A stretch of 6,075 nucleotides of DNA from an uncultured Pseudomonadales bacterium (GTDB taxonomy: Bacteria; Pseudomonadota; Gammaproteobacteria; Pseudomonadales; Porticoccaceae): contig CAJQJT010000277.1 of the NCBI GenBank assembly GCA_905478725.1, forward strand, positions 1-6,075. The letters are read 5' to 3'. The notes below the pieces were generated by a model. That model had not been told where the DNA came from. It saw only the letters and a list, made by a program, of their open reading frames with translations, and did no database searches. Positions within the stretch are counted from its first letter, which is position 1; every line of letters starts with the position of its first letter. This document shows, in pieces, positions 1-5,695 of the stretch. Position numbers and translations under genes: made by a program.

Positions 1-1
1 T

Positions 2-1165
2 ATAGTTGAATCTGATCAGTACCTCTATCAGCGCCCGATACCGAATCACAACCTAGTGGTAATTGGCACCGGCACTATTGGCCAAGAGCATATGCGTGTG
101 GCGACTTTATTGGGTCGTGCGCAAATCTATGGCATCTTCGATACTCAAAAGCACAGCATGGATATTGCCGAGGCTAACTTTACTGGCTATTCCCATAAGC
201 CACTTGTCCGTTATCCAGACCTAGAGTCCGCCTGTAATGATCCCGCTGTTGATGCGCTGTTTATCTGCACGCCCAACTATACCCACTTCGAGATTTTGCA
301 AACCGCGATCAAGTCGGGCAAACCGATCTTTTTAGAAAAGCCTATGGCTACAGACTTACAGGATGCCGCGGCTACTGAAGCTATGGCGAGAGACTATTCC
401 TCGTTTATCCAGATCGGTTTGCAGTACCGGTATAAGGCTCAGTATGTGGAGGCGTTTCACGAGGCGTTAGACAGGGCCTCTCTGGGTGATATCAAAACCA
501 TTAGTCTCAGCGAATACCGGCCGCCGTTTTTGGATAAGGTGGCACAGTGGAATAAATTTAATAGCACCAGTGGTGGCACCTTGGTGGAAAAGTGCTGCCA
601 TTATTTCGACCTAATTAATCTGCTGGCTCAGTCTCAGCCGCTGAAGGTCTACGCTAGCGGCGGTCAGGCAGTGAACTTTATCGACTTTGAGCGCGATGGT
701 AAAAAGTCAGATATTGATGATCATGCCTTTGTGGTGATTGATTATGCCAATGGCACCCGCGCCAATTTCACCCTGAATATGTTTTGTCATGAGTTTAGTG
801 AAGAGCTGGTAGTCAGTGGTGACCGCGGTCGCCTCAAGGCTACAGAAGTGTTTAATTTTCACCAGCAGCAGGGTGCCAAAGCAACCCTGGCCATTGAAGC
901 TGGCGAGTTGGGTCCCTCGAAAACCATGGATGTGACTTATCCTGCACTGATAGAGCAGAGCGGCCATCACGGCGCTACTTATTTTGAACATATTGCCTTT
1001 GTCGACCAGCTTGAGAAAAAGTCTGTGTCGGCGGCGACGCCACTTCAGGGACTTTGGTCGATGATTGTTGCCAGTGCCGCTCAGGCGTCTATCGCCAGTG
1101 GCGGGGCAGTGGATATAAACCAATTTATGGCGGCCAATGATTTGGCCCATTACACAAACGATTAG
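2..1165 (+). CDS. Gfo/Idh/MocA family NAD(P)-dependent oxidoreductase, 5' partial
   Basis: This is a cytoplasmic dehydrogenase of the Gfo/Idh/MocA family, whose members oxidise or reduce sugars, inositols and related polyols with NAD(P). Counting the GTG codon at base 56 as residue 1, the Rossmann fingerprint GTGTIG is at residues 4-9, the CTPNYTH stretch at 71-77, the family EKP motif (substrate/cofactor lysine) at 94-96, and the catalytic segment GGTLVEKCCHYFDL at 173-186 with H182. The frame stays open upstream of base 56 to base 2, adding at least 18 residues (ending PIPNHNLV) that complete the first beta strand, so the true start lies left of the window. The GTG at 56 has no Shine-Dalgarno sequence and would cut into that strand. 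The gene ends with TAG, 7 bases before the aldo/keto reductase. The family is certain; the substrate is unknown. The active-site segment has Glu-Lys-Cys-Cys before the His, where many relatives have Asp four residues before it. Confidence 0.9.
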   Translation: MVESDQYLYQRPIPNHNLVVIGTGTIGQEHMRVATLLGRAQIYGIFDTQKHSMDIAEANFTGYSHKPLVRYPDLESACNDPAVDALFICTPNYTHFEILQTAIKSGKPIFLEKPMATDLQDAAATEAMARDYSSFIQIGLQYRYKAQYVEAFHEALDRASLGDIKTISLSEYRPPFLDKVAQWNKFNSTSGGTLVEKCCHYFDLINLLAQSQPLKVYASGGQAVNFIDFERDGKKSDIDDHAFVVIDYANGTRANFTLNMFCHEFSEELVVSGDRGRLKATEVFNFHQQQGAKATLAIEAGELGPSKTMDVTYPALIEQSGHHGATYFEHIAFVDQLEKKSVSAATPLQGLWSMIVASAAQASIASGGAVDINQFMAANDLAHYTND

Positions 1166-1167
1166 GA
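1164..1167 (+). promoter_or_regulatory. Ribosome binding site for the aldo/keto reductase
   Basis: AGGA lies 5 bases before the ATG at 1173 and overlaps the TAG stop of the preceding oxidoreductase. It supports 1173 as the start over the in-frame ATG at 1137, which sits inside the upstream gene and has no comparable purine-rich site. The overlap of stop codon and binding site suggests translational coupling. Confidence 0.6.
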
Positions 1168-1172
1168 ATATT

Positions 1173-2195
1173 ATGTCTGACGCTATTCAAAACCCTGCTA
1201 TTCAACCTACTACTATCCAAGCACCGGCGATTAAAGTCTCCTCCAAGTCCATGCCCGCTGTGGGTCTGGGTCTGTGGAAGATCGATCAGGACAGTGCTGC
1301 AGATGCAGTTTACGAAGCTATCAAGGTGGGCTATCGCCATCTTGATAGCGCGGCTGATTACGGCAACGAGCAGCAGGTGGGTGAGGGCATCGCCAGAGCG
1401 ATCGCCGATGGTCTCTGCAGTCGTGAAGAGCTGTGGGTAACCACCAAGCTGTGGAATACCTATCACCGTGCGGAGCATGTTGAGGCGGCTTGTCGCCGAT
1501 CAATGGATGACCTGGGCTTGGATTATATCGACCTCTATCTGGTGCATTTTCCTATAGCGCTGCGCTATGTGGATTTTAATCATCGCTACCCAGCGGAGTG
1601 GATCTTCGATCACAGCGCCGAGAACCCGGGTATGGAGCTTGATCAGGTTCCACTGAGTGAAACCTGGGGTGCTATGGAACAGCTGGTGGAAAATGGCCTG
1701 GTGCGCCAAATTGGCGTCTGTAATTACAGCGCAGCTCTGTTGCATGATCTGATGAGCTATGCCCGAATCAAGCCGGCCATGCTGCAGATTGAATCTCATC
1801 CTTACCTTATTCAAGAAGCCCTATTGCGCACCGCGCGCTCTTACAATATGGCCGTTACAGCGTTCTCGCCACTGGGTTCTCTGTCCTATGTGGAACTCAA
1901 TATGGCCGGTGCCAATGACACAGTGTTAACTGATCCCTCAGTACTGGCCGCGGCACAGCGAACCGGTGCCACGGCGGCTCAGGTGGTGTTGCGCTGGGGT
2001 ATTCAGCGGGGCACGGCGGTGATTCCGAAAACCAGTAATCCCCAACGTCTGATTGAAAATTTAACCCTTACAGAATTCAGCTTAAGCGATGAGGAAATGG
2101 ATGCTATTTCCGCGCTCAATCAGAACCGTCGTTTTAATGATCCGGCACAGTTTTGCGAAGCCGCGTTTAATACTTTTCACTCGATTTACGATTAA
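1173..2195 (+). CDS. Aldo/keto reductase, xylose-reductase-like (AKR2-type)
   Basis: This is a soluble (beta/alpha)8-barrel NAD(P)H-dependent carbonyl reductase of 340 residues. The AKR catalytic tetrad is complete: D58 (in RHLD), Y63 (ADYGNE), K92 (TTKLW) and H125 (LVHFP). The cofactor-binding C-terminal segment IPKTSNPQRLIEN is at 284-296. Several stretches closely match, from memory, yeast xylose reductases: DYGNE, KLWNTYH, VHFPIAL, SHPYL, SYVELN and RFNDP near the C-terminus. Such enzymes reduce aldoses to polyols, so an aldehyde- or sugar-like substrate is plausible but not shown. The start at 1173 is chosen because AGGA lies 5 bases upstream; a start at 1137 would add 12 residues and overlap the previous gene by 29 bases. 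The first 18 residues or so are a repeat-built extension ahead of the barrel. It sits between the Gfo-type oxidoreductase and the dioxygenase in one operon, which suggests a shared pathway. Confidence 0.92.
   Translation: MSDAIQNPAIQPTTIQAPAIKVSSKSMPAVGLGLWKIDQDSAADAVYEAIKVGYRHLDSAADYGNEQQVGEGIARAIADGLCSREELWVTTKLWNTYHRAEHVEAACRRSMDDLGLDYIDLYLVHFPIALRYVDFNHRYPAEWIFDHSAENPGMELDQVPLSETWGAMEQLVENGLVRQIGVCNYSAALLHDLMSYARIKPAMLQIESHPYLIQEALLRTARSYNMAVTAFSPLGSLSYVELNMAGANDTVLTDPSVLAAAQRTGATAAQVVLRWGIQRGTAVIPKTSNPQRLIENLTLTEFSLSDEEMDAISALNQNRRFNDPAQFCEAAFNTFHSIYD
1182..1226 (+). repeat. 15-base tandem repeat in the 5' end of the aldo/keto reductase
   Basis: Three consecutive 15-base units start at 1182, 1197 and 1212. 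The first nine bases are GCTATTCAA, GCTATTCAA and ACTATCCAA. They encode AIQNP, AIQPT and TIQAP (residues 4-18). A weaker fourth unit, GCGATTAAA at 1227, encodes AIKVS and merges into the first strand of the barrel domain. The repeat therefore builds a short proline/glutamine-rich N-terminal extension, probably by duplication in frame. Confidence 0.75.
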
Positions 2196-2200
2196 TCACT

Positions 2201-3178
2201 ATGAGCCAATTAAACGTTGAGACAATCAATCTGCCCGGGCAACAGCATCACGCTGAGACAGTTTTTCCACTGGCGTTTTGTTCTGATCAGCCAGTGAATA
2301 AAGCTGTTATAGCAGAGTGGGTCACTGAACATCGCGATCAGATAGAAGATCAACTGGCGCTCACTGGTGCGATTTTATTTCGCGGTTTTGGGCTTAAAGA
2401 TGATCGCGACTTCGATGATTTTATTCGCGCCTTTGACTGGCCCAACTTTACCTATGCCGAGTCTCTCTCTAATGCCGTGAGACGCAATCGCACGGAATTG
2501 GTATTTACCGCCAATGAAGCGCCGCCAACAGTGTCGATCTTTTTGCATCACGAGATGGCTCAGACGCCGGTTTATCCCTCGAAGCTATTCTTTTTCTGTG
2601 AGCAGGCCGCTGAGAGCGGTGGTGCTACACCGATCTGTCGTTCAGATATTTTGTTGCAACAGCTTAGAGAGCAGCTGCCAGCGTTTGTGACAGATTGCGA
2701 GAACAAAGGTGTGCGCTATTCCCAGACCATGCCTTTGGTAGAGGACCTGGCCTCAGGTCAGGGTCGCAGTTGGCAGAGCACCTTGAGTGCCGAGAATCGC
2801 CAGCAGGCTGAGACTAAGCTTGAGCATTTGAATTATGACTGGCAGTGGCAGGAAGACGGTTCACTGAGTGTGACCACCCCTGTATTGCTAGCGGTACGCC
2901 AACTCGATGATGGCCGAACCGTGTTTTTTAATCAGCTGATCGCCGCCTTTCGCGGTTGGAAAGATGCTCGCAATAGTGGCGAAAAATCCATCTGTTTTGG
3001 CGATGGTTCGGCGATCGACAGCGCCCATATGGCCCTGGCTATAGAGCTGGCGGACCAGCTGACGTTTGATATTCCCTGGCAGTCTGGTGATGTTGCTGTG
3101 TTAGATAATTTTTTGGTGATGCATGGACGGCGGCCCTTTCAAGGCAAGCGTGCTGTATTGGCGTCATTGGTTGCTTAA
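2201..3178 (+). CDS. TauD/TfdA family Fe(II)/2-oxoglutarate-dependent oxygenase, SyrP-like
   Basis: This 325-residue cytoplasmic protein has the jelly-roll oxygenase fold of the TauD/TfdA superfamily, whose members couple 2-oxoglutarate decarboxylation to hydroxylation or related oxidation of a small molecule. Visible features are TGAILFRGF (55-63), typical of the N-terminal region; the iron motif H116-H117-E118 (His-x-Glu); SGGATPICRS (139-148), like the GGxTP segment of SyrP-type members; and MHGRRPF at 307-313, with H308 the distal iron ligand and R317 the likely 2-oxoglutarate-binding arginine. Glu rather than Asp in the facial triad and the GG-TP segment place it nearer SyrP/clavaminate-synthase-like enzymes than taurine dioxygenase; this is a family judgement from memory. 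It starts 5 bases after the reductase stop with no evident Shine-Dalgarno site, suggesting reinitiation by ribosomes finishing the upstream gene. The substrate is unknown; the nearby Phn-type transporter makes a phosphonate one possibility. Confidence 0.88.
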   Translation: MSQLNVETINLPGQQHHAETVFPLAFCSDQPVNKAVIAEWVTEHRDQIEDQLALTGAILFRGFGLKDDRDFDDFIRAFDWPNFTYAESLSNAVRRNRTELVFTANEAPPTVSIFLHHEMAQTPVYPSKLFFFCEQAAESGGATPICRSDILLQQLREQLPAFVTDCENKGVRYSQTMPLVEDLASGQGRSWQSTLSAENRQQAETKLEHLNYDWQWQEDGSLSVTTPVLLAVRQLDDGRTVFFNQLIAAFRGWKDARNSGEKSICFGDGSAIDSAHMALAIELADQLTFDIPWQSGDVAVLDNFLVMHGRRPFQGKRAVLASLVA

Positions 3179-3180
3179 GT

Positions 3181-3184
3181 AGGA
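3181..3184 (+). promoter_or_regulatory. Ribosome binding site for the alpha/beta hydrolase
   Basis: AGGA (within GTAGGA) lies 7 bases before the ATG at 3192 and just after the dioxygenase stop. It decides the start: the GTG at 3186 would be only one base from this site, too close to be used. Confidence 0.65.
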
Positions 3185-3191
3185 TGTGGTT

Positions 3192-3248
3192 ATGAAAACG
3201 ATTATTTTAGGTCTTCTGCTAACAGTGGCAGCGCCCTTCGTGAGTGCC
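3192..3248 (+). other. Signal peptide coding region of the alpha/beta hydrolase
   Basis: It encodes residues 1-19: one basic residue (K2), a hydrophobic stretch ILGLLLTVAAPF, and V-S-A at positions -3 to -1. There is no twin arginine and no lipobox, so Sec export with signal peptidase I cleavage is expected. Most alpha/beta hydrolases in catabolic operons are cytoplasmic, so this is informative about location. Confidence 0.8.
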
Positions 3249-4118
3249 GAGTATTCCCGTAGCTATATCGAATCCCACCCATTGGAAACAGTCGCGGTCA
3301 ATGGCATTGAAATGGCCTATCGAATTGTTGGGCAGAACCCAGATAGCCCTAAGATAGTGATCATCATGGGTCTTGGTGGCTCCAACCTTGTGTGGGGCGA
3401 TACTCTGGTCAAGGGCCTTGAAGAGGGCGGCTATGAGCTACTGATGTTTGATAACCGTGATGTCGGCGGTTCTACGAGTTTTGACGATTGGGGGCAGCCG
3501 ACTCTGTGGTTGCAGCTGATTAAGCAGAAAATCGGTTTGCCAGTAAATGCACCCTATACATTGGATGATATGGCGACTGATACAGTGGCTCTAATGGATG
3601 CGCTGGAGTATCAAGATGCCCATATTATCGGCACCTCTATGGGCGGCATGATCGCCCAGGTTGTCGCCGCGCAATATCCCCAGCGCACTCGCAGTTTGGT
3701 GTCGATTATGTCCTCCACTGGTGCCCGTCATCTGCCCTGGCCGACGCGTCAGGCCGAGGGCAATTTGCGTGAGCTTGCAGGTGGTGATGCGGCAGCGGAG
3801 CGGGATGCAATGATGCGCGCTCGGGGCTTTTATCCCGAATCAATGCCGCGCCAGCTGATGGCGATTTTTAAGTCCGGTGACCGCTCTGCGGATGTTGCCA
3901 GTATTCAGGCCAGCACCCTGGTGATGCACGGTGTTGATGACACACTGGTGCCACCGCCACATGGTGTGCACACCGCGGAGTTAATTGAGGGTTCTGAGTT
4001 TGTGCTGTTGGAAGATATGGGCCACAACATGCCCGACAATGTCATGCCTGAGCTGATCTCACGGATGCGTGGGCATATGGATAAGTTTGAGGCTGCCGCC
4101 GACGCTGGTAGGCAGTAG
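3192..4118 (+). CDS. Alpha/beta hydrolase with N-terminal signal peptide
   Basis: This 308-residue serine hydrolase has the alpha/beta hydrolase fold and is likely exported to the periplasm. Residues 1-19 form a signal peptide: K2, a hydrophobic core from about 4 to 17, and a VSA cleavage site before E20. The oxyanion region is MGLGGS (59-64), and MFDNRDVGGST (85-95) is typical of RdmC/methylesterase-like and peroxidase-like relatives. The nucleophile elbow is GTSMGG with S149, the acid is D250 (HGVDDTLVP), and the base is H278 (DMGHNMP), so the triad is complete. The family covers esterases, lactonases and other hydrolases; the substrate cannot be told. As last gene of the plus-strand operon, 13 bases after the dioxygenase, it may cleave an ester or lactone outside the inner membrane before uptake, though this is inference. 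The sequence shows no lipobox cysteine, so it should be soluble rather than a lipoprotein. Confidence 0.9.
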   Translation: MKTIILGLLLTVAAPFVSAEYSRSYIESHPLETVAVNGIEMAYRIVGQNPDSPKIVIIMGLGGSNLVWGDTLVKGLEEGGYELLMFDNRDVGGSTSFDDWGQPTLWLQLIKQKIGLPVNAPYTLDDMATDTVALMDALEYQDAHIIGTSMGGMIAQVVAAQYPQRTRSLVSIMSSTGARHLPWPTRQAEGNLRELAGGDAAAERDAMMRARGFYPESMPRQLMAIFKSGDRSADVASIQASTLVMHGVDDTLVPPPHGVHTAELIEGSEFVLLEDMGHNMPDNVMPELISRMRGHMDKFEAAADAGRQ

Positions 4119-4151
4119 AAGTCTGGATGGCTAAACGGTCTTATAAGCGGC
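4119..4151. other. Intergenic gap between convergent operons
   Basis: Only 33 bases separate the TAG of the hydrolase (plus strand) from the TAG of the permease (minus strand). No GC-rich hairpin followed by a T-run is visible on either strand; the best inverted repeat is a 4-bp GCCT/AGGC pair at 4150-4167 with a 10-base loop, which is too weak to call a terminator. The two transcripts probably end by another route or overlap at their 3' ends. Confidence 0.5.
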
Positions 4152-5693
4152 CTAAAGCGATTCAGGCACAGTCTTGAGTTGCAGCCGCTGGCGCAGATAG
4201 CGGGCAAATTGATCGACGCTAATATTCAGAGCGGCACTGACTAGAATCAGCAGTAGGGCCACATCAAAGCGAAAGGTTTCAAAGGCCGAGTCAATATAAA
4301 AGCCCAATGTGGCAATGCCGAGAATTCCAAGAATCGCGGTCTCCCGCAGAATGACTTCCCAGCGATAAAACAAGAACGCTAAAAACTGCCGGTAAATTCG
4401 CGGCAGCACTTCGTAGAAATACAGAGTGACTCCACGACTGGCATCCGCACGCAGATTAAGTTCTTCAGTATAGCGCCCAAGCAGATGGCCGATAATCGCA
4501 CCATTGTGAATGCCCAGGGCCAATATGGCCGGTAACATTGAGGGCCCCAAAATCAGCAGTCCGATAAAGGCCAGCAGGTATTCCGGCAAGGTGCGCAGCA
4601 AAACTAAAATTGAATCGCCGATGCCACGCTTCCAACGACGCTGGATAAAGCGCGAAGAATTGAGTGGCAGCAAGGCGAGAGCTAAGAGCCCGGTAAAGAC
4701 CAAGCTGATCTGCCCCAGTAGCACTGTATTGACCAAGCCCGGCCAGACCTGCTGTTGCCATAGCAGGTTGCACCACTGGGCAAAATCATTGATGGTTTCC
4801 CCGCTGAGGAATGCTTGACCACGGAGTGGTGCTGGCACTATATCTTCAGTGACAAAGCGCACCAGTAGCTGCCAAGAAATTGTCGCTTGAGGCGGCAGGT
4901 AGTAGAACACCGCCACCAAATAGATCGGCAGCAGGCGTTTGTGCAGCCACAGGCGCAATGTCCCTATAAGCAGCAATAGAGCATAAAAGAACGCCGCCGC
5001 GTCACTGTAGTGGCCATCACTAAGGGCGGTCTCAAGGTGAAAGCCTAGGGTCGGTAGACCGACAAAACCGAGAATGGCGCTGGAGCGAATCGCGCACTCA
5101 AAACGGTAGCTGGTGTAGGTGGCCATGGAGCGCCATGCCAGCGGCAGTACCGAATAGAAAAAATGGCTTAATCTGCTTGGGGTGCGGGGCAGGTTGTTGG
5201 CCGGTGCTGGGTCGGCCTCTTCGAACAGTTCGCCATAGATTTTCGCCAGGGTGCCAGCATAGGGAATGGCGATGGCCATCAGACCGGTAAGCGACGAGAG
5301 CCCGGCCACCTGCATAAACAGCAGTGCCCAGAACAGTTCATGGATCGAGCGGATAAAGGCGCAGAATGCCCGCACCAAAGTAAAACGATAACCCAGTGCT
5401 AGGACAAAGCCTGCGATCGCGGCGATGGTGACACCCTGGAGGGCAAAGGCGAAGGTATTGGCCAGGCTGCTAAGCAATGTGGGCCAGGACCAGACCGAGG
5501 GGCTTAGTGCGCCAGCCATCATCAGTCCCAGTTCCGCCCAGGGATCGGCAGTGCTGATATCTATATTCACCAAGAGCAGGCAGATCAGGGCCGAGACGGC
5601 AAACCAGAAGCTGATATTGCGCAGGGCGCTGGCGGAGGTATTGATCGAGTTAGGCGCTGAACTATTGGCTGAATTGCGGGCTAAGAGCGACAT
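4152..5693 (-). CDS. phnE: Fused two-domain phosphonate-type ABC transporter permease (PhnE-like)
   Basis: This 513-residue inner-membrane protein is the channel subunit of an ABC importer of the phosphonate/phosphite (PhnE/PtxC) type. It carries two homologous permease halves in one chain. Each ends with the PhnE-type signature: TSYRFECAIRSSAILGFVG (194-212, then TLGF at 215-218) and FYRWEVILRETAILGILG (442-459, then TLGF at 462-465). A serine/asparagine-rich tail (about 1-25) precedes the first membrane segment (about 28-44); further hydrophobic segments lie near 77-100, 119-145, 232-249, 255-266, 318-344, 360-383, 384-405 and 476-492. The cytoplasmic EAA loops that contact the ATPase end in SVLP (181-184) and EVLP (428-431). 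Both lack the usual glycine, with T171 and A418 in its place by my alignment. It overlaps the ATPase gene by one base. Phosphonate, phosphite or another oxyanion ester is the expected cargo class; the exact substrate is not visible. Single PhnE proteins are about half this length. Confidence 0.85.
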   Translation of the reverse strand: MSLLARNSANSSAPNSINTSASALRNISFWFAVSALICLLLVNIDISTADPWAELGLMMAGALSPSVWSWPTLLSSLANTFAFALQGVTIAAIAGFVLALGYRFTLVRAFCAFIRSIHELFWALLFMQVAGLSSLTGLMAIAIPYAGTLAKIYGELFEEADPAPANNLPRTPSRLSHFFYSVLPLAWRSMATYTSYRFECAIRSSAILGFVGLPTLGFHLETALSDGHYSDAAAFFYALLLLIGTLRLWLHKRLLPIYLVAVFYYLPPQATISWQLLVRFVTEDIVPAPLRGQAFLSGETINDFAQWCNLLWQQQVWPGLVNTVLLGQISLVFTGLLALALLPLNSSRFIQRRWKRGIGDSILVLLRTLPEYLLAFIGLLILGPSMLPAILALGIHNGAIIGHLLGRYTEELNLRADASRGVTLYFYEVLPRIYRQFLAFLFYRWEVILRETAILGILGIATLGFYIDSAFETFRFDVALLLILVSAALNISVDQFARYLRQRLQLKTVPESL

Positions 5694-5695
5694 CA
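5691..5695 (-). promoter_or_regulatory. Overlapping stop/start TGATG coupling ATPase and permease
   Basis: On the minus strand the ATPase stop TGA and the permease start ATG share one base (TGATG). No strong Shine-Dalgarno site precedes the ATG, so the permease is probably translated by ribosomes that terminate on the ATPase gene, keeping the two subunits in balance. Confidence 0.7.

Noticed and set aside
593..598. Cys-Cys pair in the Gfo/Idh/MocA enzyme as a metal site
   Set aside because: No further clustered cysteines or histidines form a binding motif, and the family needs no metal.
707..1150. Open frame of 147 codons on the minus strand
   Set aside because: It lies entirely opposite the Gfo/Idh/MocA gene, whose motifs are clear, and its translation shows no recognisable domain.
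1137..1172. Upstream ATG at 1137 as the start of the aldo/keto reductase
   Set aside because: It lies within the previous gene without a ribosome binding site, whereas ATG 1173 has AGGA at proper spacing.
4150..4167. Inverted repeat GCCT/AGGC as a rho-independent terminator
   Set aside because: It has only four base pairs, a 10-base loop and no T-run, and it overlaps the permease 3' coding end.
4510..4818. Plus-strand open frame within the permease gene
   Set aside because: It is antisense to a well-supported membrane protein; its composition (rich in Lys, Arg, Ser) is typical of a shadow frame.
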